A stretch of DNA of 64,000 nucleotides from Chitinophaga eiseniae (GTDB lineage: Bacteria; Bacteroidota; Bacteroidia; Chitinophagales; Chitinophagaceae): the NCBI RefSeq assembly GCF_900167135.1, contig NZ_FUWZ01000003.1, forward strand, positions 682,001 through 746,000, given 5' to 3'. The notes below the pieces were generated by a model. That model saw nothing but the letters and a program-made list of their open reading frames with translations. It ran no database searches and was not told where the DNA came from. Of this stretch, positions 26,694 through 35,774 are shown in pieces; position 1 is the first letter of the stretch, and each line of letters begins with the position of its first letter. Made by a program: the position numbers and the translations under genes.

Positions 26694-26778
26694 ATTAAAC
26701 ACTGTTCAGTATATAAACAATGACAACAACAGCCCTCCGGGCTTATTTTTTTCAAGATAAATAAACACTGTTCATTAT
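26694..26778 (+). promoter_or_regulatory. two TetR operator-like sites flanking a hairpin in the efflux leader
   Basis: ATTAAACACTGTTCAGTATA begins at 26694 and ATAAACACTGTTCATTATG at 26761. Both match the site in the tetR promoter; the core ACTGTTCAGT is a near palindrome. Between them, AGCCC-TCC-GGGCT (26731-26743) is followed by a T run, and a 14-codon frame (ATG 26720, MTTTALRAYFFQDK) spans it. This may be an attenuator. No clear -33/-7 pair was found here. Confidence 0.6.
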
Positions 26779-28354
26779 GTCAACAATCATCACAAAAGGA
26801 GCAATGTTAATACCGTTGCTGGTAGCGGGATTCAGTGTGATGGCCCAATATACGGGAAAGGGCATTCCGTCTGCAGATGCGTTGTTAGTTACATCGGGCA
26901 TTCCGCGTCACACACTATCCGGGGTCGTGATGGCGCGATATGCAAAAGATGTTACTAAACCGGAAAGTACACGTAGTGCTGCGCTGCAGGCCGACACACC
27001 ACAGGTCACTATAACATCCTCTCCCACCGCCGGGTATGCCGGGTATAACCAGAACGCCCATCTGCTCGATGAATATATCCAACAGGCATTTACCAACAAC
27101 AAAGGCCTGAAGGACCAGCGTTTTCAGTTGGACAAATCTCTTGCAGCGCTGCAGGAGGCCCGAAGCCTTTTTGGTCCGAATGTGACCTTCCTTGGCAGTT
27201 ATACCAAAGCAGGCGGCGGCCGGACGATCGACATGCCCATCGGCGACCTGCTGAATCCTGTGTACTCCAGCCTCAACCAGTTGACCAACAGTCACCAGTT
27301 TCCTCAGGTAGACAATGTATCTGTACTGCTGAACCCGGACAATTTCTTCGACGCAAAATTCAGGACCAGCCTTCCTTTGATCAATGCGGAGATCTACTAC
27401 AACCAGAAGATCAAAAAGGAGCAACTGACCCGGCAGCAGGCGGCGCTGAACGTATACAAGCGGCAGCTGGTACAGGATATCAAAACCGCTTACTTCCAGT
27501 ATTACCAGGCATCGCAGGCGGTGGCTATTTACCGCAACGCGCTGTCGCTCATACAGGAGAGTATCCGGATCAACGAAAGTATGGTACGCAACGGCGTTCG
27601 TAACAACACCGCTTTGTACCGTTCACAGACCGAAAAAGAGAAAACGGATGCTTCCATCAGTAAAGCACTGAATGAACAGGAGAATGCCCGGGCATATTTC
27701 AACTTCCTGCTCAACCGCGACCTGCATACAGAGATCGCGCTGGACAGTAACCTACTGGCCCATTTGCCGCCAGCCATGGCTACCGATGGCAACATCAGCG
27801 GCCGGGAAGAGCTGCAGCAATACAAAAGCGCGGCTACCGCTTACCGCTTGAACGAAAAATTACAGAAAGCCTATCTCATTCCCCGCCTCAGTACTTTCCT
27901 CGATCTCGGCAACCAGTCCATGGGCCTGCATTTCGATGATAAGTCCCGTTATTACCTTTTTGGTGTCAATCTCGAATGGACGTTGTTTGGCGCGCATAAG
28001 TACAAGCACCGTATCAGGCAGGCCACGCTGGATGTACAGGCGATCGAGAACGCCACTGCACAAACGGCTGACGCGCTGCAGCTGCAATTATACCAGGCAG
28101 GCAATAACTATCGTACCGCGCTGCGTAACCTGGTTACCGCAGAAAGTCAGTTGTCCTTTGCACAACGCTACTACCGCGATCAGCTGAAAGTATACAAAGA
28201 GGGGCAGTTGCTGTACATCGAACTGGTGGATGCACAGAACCAACTCACGCAGGCACAGCTGCAGATGGCCGTATCACAGGCCGCCGTGCAAACCGCTTAT
28301 GCCGGTGTGGAACGCTCCCAGGCTTCTTACAATATTGAATCCGTACAACCATAA
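26777..28354 (+). CDS. TolC-like outer-membrane efflux protein
   Basis: 525 residues with a signal peptide (ending VMAQ). Two OEP repeats form the helical tunnel: AHLLDEYIQQAFTNNKGLK starts the first and LFGVNLEWTLFGAHKY the second. The stretch from ~25 to 90 is low-complexity and unlike the core family. There is no lipobox. It is the outer-membrane exit duct of the pump; it starts in the third operator-like site and is followed by the adaptor after 10 bases. Confidence 0.9.
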   Translation: MSTIITKGAMLIPLLVAGFSVMAQYTGKGIPSADALLVTSGIPRHTLSGVVMARYAKDVTKPESTRSAALQADTPQVTITSSPTAGYAGYNQNAHLLDEYIQQAFTNNKGLKDQRFQLDKSLAALQEARSLFGPNVTFLGSYTKAGGGRTIDMPIGDLLNPVYSSLNQLTNSHQFPQVDNVSVLLNPDNFFDAKFRTSLPLINAEIYYNQKIKKEQLTRQQAALNVYKRQLVQDIKTAYFQYYQASQAVAIYRNALSLIQESIRINESMVRNGVRNNTALYRSQTEKEKTDASISKALNEQENARAYFNFLLNRDLHTEIALDSNLLAHLPPAMATDGNISGREELQQYKSAATAYRLNEKLQKAYLIPRLSTFLDLGNQSMGLHFDDKSRYYLFGVNLEWTLFGAHKYKHRIRQATLDVQAIENATAQTADALQLQLYQAGNNYRTALRNLVTAESQLSFAQRYYRDQLKVYKEGQLLYIELVDAQNQLTQAQLQMAVSQAAVQTAYAGVERSQASYNIESVQP

Positions 28355-28364
28355 AAATACTTCC

Positions 28365-29414
28365 ATGAAAAATAGTTTCCTTTTGCTTCCGCTCTCCTTG
28401 CTGCTTTTTGCCTGCGGCGATAAAAAGCCCGCTGCCAGCAATGCAGACAGCACCGATGTAATCCCGGTAAAAGTGATGCCGCTGGAAAAAAGTGGCAGCG
28501 CTTTGTCTATCCGCGCATCCGGTCAGTTCACCACTGACGATGAAGTCAACCTCTCTTTCAAAACCAATGGCATTATTCATAACATCCTCGTCAAAGAAGG
28601 GGACGCCGTTCACAACGGGCAACTGCTGGCGACGCTCAATATGACGGAGATCGATGCACAGGTGCAGCAGGCGCAGCTGGGATTTGAAAAAGCACAGCGC
28701 GACTATCAGCGTACGCTCAATCTGCATAATGACAGCGTGGCCACGCTGGAGCAACTGCAGAACAGCAAAACAGCGCTGGACATGGCGCGGCAGCAACTCA
28801 GCACCGCACAGTTCAACAGAAGTTATTCCGCCATCCGCGCCACGCAGGACGGCTACGTTCTCCGTAAACTCGCCAACCCCGGTCAGTTTGTATCCGCCGG
28901 CACTTCCGTCTTACAGATCAATGGCGCCCGTACCGCACATTGGTTGCTCCGTATAGGCGTTACCGACAGAGAGTGGGCGCAGGTCAGCACCGGCGACAAA
29001 GCGACCGTTGAGACCCCTTCCCTGCCAGGTGAAACCTTCACCGGCACCGTTACACGCAAATCCGAAGGCATTGACGCCGCCAGCGGCACCTTTGTGATAG
29101 ACGTACAACTCAGCGGCAGCAAGCCCGCCGCCATTGCCACCGGTATGTTCGGCAGATGCCACATCACCACAGGCGGCACCGGCGGTGGCACTGCCTGGAG
29201 CATCCCCTATGCGGCCCTGCTCGACGGCAACGGCAACAGCGGCTATGTGTTTGTCACCAATGACAATCAAACCGCACAGCGCATCCCCGTTACTATTGCC
29301 GGTATGGAGAAAGACCAGGTACTCATCAGCCAGGGTATGGAACAGGCCCGCTCCTTGATCATCTCCGGCAGCGCCTACCTGAAGGACCAATCCCGTATCC
29401 GTATCATCCAATAA
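28365..29414 (+). CDS. RND efflux periplasmic adaptor lipoprotein
   Basis: 349 residues from MKNSFLLLPLSLLLFACG; the lipobox LLFAC gives a lipidated Cys17. An earlier in-frame ATG lies within the previous gene. Lipoyl-like halves (FKTNGIIHNILVKEGDAV, IRATQDGYVLRKLANPGQFV), a helical hairpin between them and a beta-barrel are recognisable. It joins the RND pump to the TolC-like protein. It sits 10 bases after the outer-membrane gene and 11 before the pump. Confidence 0.92.
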   Translation: MKNSFLLLPLSLLLFACGDKKPAASNADSTDVIPVKVMPLEKSGSALSIRASGQFTTDDEVNLSFKTNGIIHNILVKEGDAVHNGQLLATLNMTEIDAQVQQAQLGFEKAQRDYQRTLNLHNDSVATLEQLQNSKTALDMARQQLSTAQFNRSYSAIRATQDGYVLRKLANPGQFVSAGTSVLQINGARTAHWLLRIGVTDREWAQVSTGDKATVETPSLPGETFTGTVTRKSEGIDAASGTFVIDVQLSGSKPAAIATGMFGRCHITTGGTGGGTAWSIPYAALLDGNGNSGYVFVTNDNQTAQRIPVTIAGMEKDQVLISQGMEQARSLIISGSAYLKDQSRIRIIQ

Positions 29415-29425
29415 TCATTACCATT

Positions 29426-32400
29426 ATGAAAATATCCGGTTATGCCGTCAAAAACTACCAGTTCACCCTCGTCATCTTCCTGATGATTATTGTGCTCGGC
29501 ATCACAACCATCCTCAATATGCCCCGCTCCGAAGATCCGGAGATGCAGGCGCCTCAGTTTACCGTAGTGGTCATCTATCCCGGCACCAGTCCCAAAGACA
29601 TGGAAGACCTTGTGGTAGACCCACTCGAAAAGGATATCTATGGCCTTGCGGATATCAAACGCCTGCGCACCGCCATCAGTGATGGCGTAGCCGTACTCCG
29701 TGTGGAATACAAGTACGAATCCAACGTAGATCAGAAATACCAGGAGCTGGTCCGGGAAATCAATAATAAAAAGGCTTCCCTTCCGGCAGACATCTACAGC
29801 ATAGAGGTTAAAAAACTGGAACCCTCCGATGTAAATGTCTTACAGGTAGCATTGATATCTGAAAATGCTTCGAGAGATAAGTTGCGATACTATGCCGAAA
29901 AATTACAGGAAGACCTGGAAAAAGTTTCAAGTCTCAAAAATGTGAAGATACATGGCCTCCCCGATCAGCAGGTAAGAGTGGAACTGGCACTGGATAAAAT
30001 GGCGCAGCTGCACCTTCCCACCGGCACCGTGATGGCGGCCATCCAGGGAGAGATGGCCAATATACCCGGCGGTAGTATCGATGCAGGCGATAAAAGCTTC
30101 AATATCAAAACCAGCGGCAACTATAAAAACATCGACGAAATCAGCAACACGATCGTTACCGCTGCCAATGGCAAAAACATCTTCCTGAAAGATATCGCCA
30201 GGGTGTACTACGGTTTTGAAGATGAAAAATATTTTACACGGCTCAACGGGCACCGCAATGTCAGTGTATCTGCCGCACAGAAAGCCGGTGAAAACATCAG
30301 CAAAACGCAATTGCAATACAAACCCGTCATCGAACAGTTCAAAAAAACACTGCCTGCCAACATCGATATGGTGCAGTATTTTGACCAGGCAGACGCAGTC
30401 AACCACCGGTTGAGCGGACTCGGCAAAGACTTTCTCATCGCCATTGCGCTCGTGGCGTTTACCCTGTTGCCTTTAGGCCAGCGGCCCGCCCTCATCGTGA
30501 TGATCTCCATCCCGCTGTCGCTCTCCATCGGTATCGTACTACTGCAGCTATTCGGCTATAACCTCAACCAGCTCAGTATCGTAGGCCTTGTGGTAGCCCT
30601 CGGCCTCCTGGTAGACGATAGCATTGTGGTGATCGAAAACATTGAACGATGGATGCTGGAAGGACATTCCCGGATGGAAGCCACCCTGAAAGCCACCTCG
30701 CAGATAGGCATGGCCGTTATCGGTTGCACCGCCACACTGATCATCGCTTTTATGCCGCTGGTGTTCCTGCCGGAAGGCAGCGGCGACTTTATCCGCAGCA
30801 TGCCGCTGGCGGTGATCTTCAGCGTACTGGCCTCTATGGTCGTTTCGCTGACCATCATCCCCTTCCTCGCCAGCCGCCTGCTGAAAGCACATAGCGGCCA
30901 TCCTGAAGGCAACATCTTCATGCGCCTGCTGAAAAAACTGATCCATGGGAGTTATGCGCGACTGCTGGACAAAGCCCTGCACCGCCCGGTGCTGACCATC
31001 CTTGTGTCGCTGGTGCTCTTCGGCGGTTCTATGGTGCTCATGAAAGCGGTGGGCTTTGGCCTCTTCCCCGCTTCGGAAAAACCGCAGTTCCTGATCAACG
31101 TGCTCACACCTCCCCAGTCCAATCTCGCCTATACCAACAGTATCGTAGAAAATCTGGAGAAAGAGCTGAAACAGGAAAAGAGCATCCGCTTCATCGCCAG
31201 CAATATCGGAAAAGGTAATCCCCGCATCTATTATAACGAAATACAGGAAAATGAACACAGTGACTACGCACAATTGTTTATCCAGCTGGACCCCAATACC
31301 AGCCCGGTGGATAAGATAGCACTGATAGAAAAACTCCGCAAAAAATGGACCCCTTATCCCGGGGCAAAAGTAGAAGTAAAGAATTTTGAACAGGGACCTC
31401 CCATTACCGCCCCTGTAGAGGTACGGCTCTTTGGCGACAACCTCGACACCCTGCGTACGCTCGCCGGACGGGTAGAAAAAATGCTGGAGAAAACACCGGG
31501 AACGATTTATATCAACAACCCTGTCAGCACCCTAAAATCAGATATCCGTGTCAGCATAGACCGCGAGAAAGCGCAACAGCTGGGCATTCCGACGGTCAAT
31601 ATTGACCGGGCCGTCCGTTTGGCCATTGCCGGTATCAACCTGGGCAGGTATAACGATGAAAACGATACGGACTACGACATCCTTGTCACCAAACAAAAAA
31701 GTGGCAAACCCACGATGGACGTATTCAGGGACCTGTACGTCAATAACGCTGCCGGGACCGCCATTCCGCTGTCGCAGGTAGCCAGCGTAAAACTGGAGAC
31801 CTCCCCGTTAAGCATCAACCACCAGGAGAAAAACAGGCTGGTGGCGGTGGGCGCCTTTGTAAAAAAAGGGTTTCTGCCAGACCGTGTCATCAACGACGTT
31901 ATCCGGCAGATGGACCAGCTGCAGCTGCCAAAAGGTTATTCTTATGAAATGGGAGGTGAAGTGGAAAGCAGGAATAATTCCTTCGGCGGATTCATGAGCA
32001 TCATTATTGTGACCATCTTCCTGTTCATTGCCGTGCTGGTACTGGAATTCAAGACTTTCAAAAGCACGCTGATCGTGTTGTCCGTGATCCCGCTGGGCAT
32101 TGTGGGCGCCGCGGCAGCGCTGTGGCTTACCGGCAATTCTCTTTCTTTTATCGCCATCGTGGGATTGATTGCCCTTGCAGGTATCGAAGTGAAAAACACC
32201 ATCTTGCTGGTGGACTTCACCAACCAGTTACGCGCACAGGGAAAAACACTGGAAGAAGCGATCCGGGAGGCCGGCGAGATCCGGTTCCTGCCGATCGTGT
32301 TAACATCGCTGACAGCCATAGGAGGGCTGATACCCATCGCCATCTCCACCAACCCCATGATTGCGCCGCTGGCGATCGTATTGATAGGAGGCCTGATCAG

Positions 32401-32551
32401 TTCCACCCTGCTGTCGCGGATCGTGACGCCGGTAGTATATAAGCTGATGCCGCCGAAGATAACCGTGGAACAACCGGTATCGCCTGACAGTAACGGTAAC
32501 GGACATGGGCGTCAACTGTCTGTTCCGAAGGAAGCGGTGCTGAATTCGTAA
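29426..32551 (+). CDS. RND-family efflux permease, HAE1 type
   Basis: 1041 residues, the usual size, with twelve spans and two large periplasmic loops. The proton-relay Asp pair is in GLLVDDSIVVIEN (near 395-405), and IVGLIALAGIEVKNTILLVDF marks the second half. No CusA-type methionine cluster was noticed, so a drug, detergent or bile-like substrate is more likely than metal. It exports substrates by proton antiport, with the adaptor and TolC-like protein encoded just upstream. Confidence 0.94.
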   Translation: MKISGYAVKNYQFTLVIFLMIIVLGITTILNMPRSEDPEMQAPQFTVVVIYPGTSPKDMEDLVVDPLEKDIYGLADIKRLRTAISDGVAVLRVEYKYESNVDQKYQELVREINNKKASLPADIYSIEVKKLEPSDVNVLQVALISENASRDKLRYYAEKLQEDLEKVSSLKNVKIHGLPDQQVRVELALDKMAQLHLPTGTVMAAIQGEMANIPGGSIDAGDKSFNIKTSGNYKNIDEISNTIVTAANGKNIFLKDIARVYYGFEDEKYFTRLNGHRNVSVSAAQKAGENISKTQLQYKPVIEQFKKTLPANIDMVQYFDQADAVNHRLSGLGKDFLIAIALVAFTLLPLGQRPALIVMISIPLSLSIGIVLLQLFGYNLNQLSIVGLVVALGLLVDDSIVVIENIERWMLEGHSRMEATLKATSQIGMAVIGCTATLIIAFMPLVFLPEGSGDFIRSMPLAVIFSVLASMVVSLTIIPFLASRLLKAHSGHPEGNIFMRLLKKLIHGSYARLLDKALHRPVLTILVSLVLFGGSMVLMKAVGFGLFPASEKPQFLINVLTPPQSNLAYTNSIVENLEKELKQEKSIRFIASNIGKGNPRIYYNEIQENEHSDYAQLFIQLDPNTSPVDKIALIEKLRKKWTPYPGAKVEVKNFEQGPPITAPVEVRLFGDNLDTLRTLAGRVEKMLEKTPGTIYINNPVSTLKSDIRVSIDREKAQQLGIPTVNIDRAVRLAIAGINLGRYNDENDTDYDILVTKQKSGKPTMDVFRDLYVNNAAGTAIPLSQVASVKLETSPLSINHQEKNRLVAVGAFVKKGFLPDRVINDVIRQMDQLQLPKGYSYEMGGEVESRNNSFGGFMSIIIVTIFLFIAVLVLEFKTFKSTLIVLSVIPLGIVGAAAALWLTGNSLSFIAIVGLIALAGIEVKNTILLVDFTNQLRAQGKTLEEAIREAGEIRFLPIVLTSLTAIGGLIPIAISTNPMIAPLAIVLIGGLISSTLLSRIVTPVVYKLMPPKITVEQPVSPDSNGNGHGRQLSVPKEAVLNS

Positions 32552-32613
32552 TTCTTCCTTATTTTTGGGGCTATTACGTTTACTACCACCATTTCCTCTG
32601 AAAATTTGTTCTT

Positions 32614-33117
32614 ATGAAAAGAAACATCCTGGCGTTTATCGCAGTCATGTTGACGGTATGCATCGGTGCCCAGCAATCACAGGCACAGTTAAAACGGTTC
32701 AGTATCGGTCCCTATGTGGAAGCCGGTTTTCCTACCGGTGATTTCAGCAACTCCCACAAGCCTGGTTTCGGCGTAGGGCTAGGCGCTGATGTAAAACTCG
32801 TGGCCGGTCTGACCGCCGTAGGTTCTGTCGGATTTATGTATTTCAAAGGCAAAACCGACAATAACATCAATTATGCTTCAGCGAAGGTAATACCGGTAAG
32901 ACTCGGTCTTCGTTACACCCTGGTATCTATCCTGTATGTAAAAGCAGAAGGTGGTACTGTTAACTTCACCGGCGATTACAACAACGGTACCGGCGCGCTG
33001 TTTGCTCCCGGCATCGGCATCCGCCTGCTCGGCCTGGATGTGGAAGGTAAATATGAAGCCTGGTTTAAAGACGGCACCCATGGATTCTGGGGCCTGAAAG
33101 CAGGATATAATTTCTAA
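32614..33117 (+). CDS. small outer-membrane beta-barrel protein
   Basis: 167 residues with a signal peptide (MKRNILAFIAVMLTVCIG ... QAQ). Glycine- and aromatic-rich alternating strands end in FWGLKAGYNF, the outer-membrane sorting pattern. It fits a small 8-strand barrel of the outer membrane beta-barrel class; function unknown. TATTTTTG at 32560-32567 may be its -7 box. It is not clearly part of the efflux operon. Confidence 0.75.
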   Translation: MKRNILAFIAVMLTVCIGAQQSQAQLKRFSIGPYVEAGFPTGDFSNSHKPGFGVGLGADVKLVAGLTAVGSVGFMYFKGKTDNNINYASAKVIPVRLGLRYTLVSILYVKAEGGTVNFTGDYNNGTGALFAPGIGIRLLGLDVEGKYEAWFKDGTHGFWGLKAGYNF

Positions 33118-33171
33118 TTGATTAAAGGCACCTGCCAGGTGACATAAATTTTAGTTGAGCCATCAACAGAC

Positions 33172-33205
33172 AGAAAAGGAGAAGATTTCGATCTTCTCCT
33201 TTTCT
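33172..33205. terminator. perfect 15-base hairpin terminator with TTCG loop
   Basis: AGAAAAGGAGAAGAT (33172-33186), loop TTCG, ATCTTCTCCTTTTCT (33191-33205). The UUCG tetraloop is unusually stable. It separates the barrel gene from the convergent gene ending at 33235. Confidence 0.85.
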
Positions 33206-33234
33206 ATTTGGTGAAATCAGGATTAACCCAACCC

Positions 33235-33909
33235 TCAGATAAACCTCGGCACAAACCCACCCTGTGTACATCCCGGCACAGGAATGATGTTATCCCCGCT
33301 CTGATCTACGTTTGGCAGGTTCATAATATCAGGATACCATGTTTTCCGTAATGCGGGGTCCAATGCTGCCAGCTCCACCAATACATGGTAGCCTCCCCTG
33401 GTTTCCATCACCGTCAGGCAGGAAGGGTTCACAAACTCTTTTATTTGCGCCAGGATAGCGGGGTCTTTGGCATCCACATCGATATCTATGTAGTATTTGT
33501 TGCTGCAGGACTGCTGGATGGCGCTCATTACTTCCTGGTGCGGATTTTTTGCGCTGGCATTGGCCTGAATATTCTGGGCGAAAGCCACCAGTGAGCTGAA
33601 AGTAGCTTTCCAGAGGTCGCGGGGATTGACGCTGATGTACAACGCCAGCGCTTCCTGCGGAATGGAAATGCCCCGTTGGGTATAAGCGCCCACGGCGCAC
33701 TCCAGCTGACGGATTTTCTCCAGCATACTTTCTTTGGTACTGGTAAAACGTTTCAGTTGCTGTTTATCCGATTTAAACCCGTGGCCCTCTTCCAGGTATT
33801 TGGTACGGGCCAGCAGGGACAGGTAGTACTGTTCCTGTTCATTACACACAGGAAGCCAGTCGATGAAGGCTTTCAGGGCATCTTCATCATGGATGATCTT
33901 ATAATTCAT
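33235..33909 (-). CDS. hypothetical protein with primase-polymerase-like motifs
   Basis: 224 residues from MNYKIIHDEDALKAFIDWLP; a longer frame upstream is antisense-free but overlaps the mutarotase. The first ~130 residues are helical. Then KYYIDIDVDAKD (D142 and D144), METRGGYHVLVE (H175) and IIPVPGCTQGGF follow. These resemble the hhhDhD, sxxGxH and PGTxxGG motifs of archaeo-eukaryotic primase-type folds, but I cannot confirm the fold. No helicase or zinc domain is attached. It follows the mutarotase gene after 8 bases on the same strand. Confidence 0.4.
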   Translation of the reverse strand: MNYKIIHDEDALKAFIDWLPVCNEQEQYYLSLLARTKYLEEGHGFKSDKQQLKRFTSTKESMLEKIRQLECAVGAYTQRGISIPQEALALYISVNPRDLWKATFSSLVAFAQNIQANASAKNPHQEVMSAIQQSCSNKYYIDIDVDAKDPAILAQIKEFVNPSCLTVMETRGGYHVLVELAALDPALRKTWYPDIMNLPNVDQSGDNIIPVPGCTQGGFVPRFI

Positions 33910-33917
33910 GGCATTGA

Positions 33918-34787
33918 TTAAAAAAAGGTGGCTGTCCAGGTACGTTCGAAAGAAGCGTCCGGCGCCAGCCGGTTGATGCCTTCTTTCTCCGCCAGTTCCC
34001 CGGTGGCGGCTACATTGTCTGCGATACCGCACCACGGCTCTATGCATACGAAGTCAGCGTTCTTTGCCGCCCAGATGCCCATGAAGGGGAATCCGCCGAA
34101 GGTTACGCTGAGACCATGTGGCGTTTTACCGCTGTTGATGCTGATGGTGTCGGAGGCCAGCTCTTTGAAGACGAGCGCATCTTCGAGGAACAGTGATTTT
34201 TTCAGGGGCAGGTGCTGTGTATGGTCCAGCAGGGGGACGGACTGCAGTTCTATCTGTCCACCGGGCGACAACGGATAGCGGCCTGCTGTTTCGGTTTTAT
34301 TGAACGTGAGATGATAGTCTTCATAACCGGTACCTGCCACGAGCGGCACATTAAACGCCGGATGACCGCCTACGGAGAACAGTAGTTCTTTATTGTCAGT
34401 ATTTTGTACGTGGTAGGTTACGCTCAGGGTATCGCCTTCCAGGGCGTAGCCAACGCGAAAATCGAACCGGAACGGGTATACGGCCCTGGTAGCGTCGTTG
34501 TCCGTCAACCGGAAGACCACTTCCGTAGCGGACTGTGTCAGTACTTCAAACACCTGTTCTCGGGCGAAGCCATGCCTGCCCAGCGTGTAGCTGTTACCGT
34601 TATAAGTGTAGGTATTATCTTTCAACCCGCCTACGATAGGAAACAGTACCGGGCTTTTTTTACCCCATATGGCAGGATCGCCGCCCCATAGGTATTCCAG
34701 TCCGTTGTCTTTGCGGATAATATGTTGCAGTTCTGCGCCCGTGGCAGCCAGTGATACTGTCAGCTGATCGTTGGAAATAGTTATCAT
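33918..34787 (-). CDS. cytoplasmic aldose 1-epimerase family protein (LacX-like)
   Basis: 289 residues without signal peptide. WGGDPAIWGKKSPVLFPIVGGLKDN and LGRHGFAREQVF are typical of the LacX/YeaD branch, and FSVGGHPAFNVPL carries the catalytic His. It probably interconverts anomers of a sugar or sugar phosphate; substrate unknown. It differs from the secreted mutarotase at 61153. It leads a two-gene unit with the primase-like protein. Confidence 0.85.
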   Translation of the reverse strand: MITISNDQLTVSLAATGAELQHIIRKDNGLEYLWGGDPAIWGKKSPVLFPIVGGLKDNTYTYNGNSYTLGRHGFAREQVFEVLTQSATEVVFRLTDNDATRAVYPFRFDFRVGYALEGDTLSVTYHVQNTDNKELLFSVGGHPAFNVPLVAGTGYEDYHLTFNKTETAGRYPLSPGGQIELQSVPLLDHTQHLPLKKSLFLEDALVFKELASDTISINSGKTPHGLSVTFGGFPFMGIWAAKNADFVCIEPWCGIADNVAATGELAEKEGINRLAPDASFERTWTATFF

Positions 34788-34892
34788 ACGTGTAAAGCCT
34801 TAGAAAAACGAAGATAAACAAAAATTAACGCGTTCGGCTGCCTGCTGTTCGCTTCATCCATGCTATCTTTGTGCTCTTAAAAGCAGTTTCAT

Positions 34893-35609
34893 ATGGAATC
34901 ATTACAAGGAAAAAAGGTGCTGATCACCGGCGGCGGCAAAGGTATCGGACGTGCCGTAGCGGTGGCCCTGGCACAGGAAGGGGCAGACATTGCTTTAATA
35001 GGACGTAGCGAAGCGCCGTTACAGGAAGTGGTTGCTGCACTCGCCGGCACCGGCGTAAAGGCGGCCTATGCCATTGCTGACGTGGGCGTGATGGAAGAAG
35101 TGGACAAAGCCGTGGCCAGTCTCACACAACAACTGGGCAGCATAGACATCCTGATCAACAACGCCGGCATCGCCGCTTTCGGCGGTTTCATGGACCTCAC
35201 GCCTGCGCAGTGGGAAGACATTATCCGGGTGAACCTGCTCGGCGTGTACTACGTTACCCGCGCTGTATTACCTGCTATGATCGACCGTAAGTCCGGTGAT
35301 ATCATCAACATATCTTCTACTGCCGGTCAACGCGGCGCTCCGCTCACCAGCGCTTACAGCGCCTCCAAGTTCGGCCTGCTCGGTCTTACCGAATCGCTGA
35401 TGCTGGAAGTGAGAAAACATAATATCCGTGTGAGTGCGCTGACGCCCAGTACTATCGCTACAGACATGGCCAAAGAGCTGAACCTGACGGATGGCAACCC
35501 GGAGAAGGTATTACAGCCGGAAGATCTTGCCGAGCTGATTGTAGCACAACTGAAAATGAACAGAAGGGTGTTGCTGAAAACAGCGTCTATCTGGTCTACC
35601 AACCCATAA
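34893..35609 (+). CDS. short-chain dehydrogenase/reductase, FabG-like
   Basis: 238 residues. The Rossmann motif GGGKGIGRA is at 13-21, NNAG near 88, and the catalytic Ser ([10 protein letters not shown]), Tyr and Lys (YSASKFG) are present, so it is an active NAD(P)-dependent oxidoreductase. 3-oxoacyl-ACP reductases have this make-up, but no fatty acid genes are nearby, so the substrate is unassigned. TATCTTTG at 34864-34871 could be the -7 box. It ends before a strong terminator. Confidence 0.88.
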   Translation: MESLQGKKVLITGGGKGIGRAVAVALAQEGADIALIGRSEAPLQEVVAALAGTGVKAAYAIADVGVMEEVDKAVASLTQQLGSIDILINNAGIAAFGGFMDLTPAQWEDIIRVNLLGVYYVTRAVLPAMIDRKSGDIINISSTAGQRGAPLTSAYSASKFGLLGLTESLMLEVRKHNIRVSALTPSTIATDMAKELNLTDGNPEKVLQPEDLAELIVAQLKMNRRVLLKTASIWSTNP

Positions 35610-35688
35610 CTGTGCGCTGCATGATGAATACTGATCCGCGTGATGCGCGGAGACGACAAAGATGAGCGAAGATGGTATCAAACATACG

Positions 35689-35720
35689 AAGGCCGGCCCT
35701 CAGGGGCCGGCCTTTCTTTT
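35689..35720. terminator. GC-rich intrinsic terminator
   Basis: AAGGCCGGCCC (35689-35699), loop TCAG, GGGCCGGCCTT (35704-35714), then TCTTTTTT. It ends the SDR transcript. Confidence 0.88.
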
Positions 35721-35774
35721 TTAAGTTATCATAGCCCCGGACTGAGCCTGGGAATGATATATATAATGGGTTAG

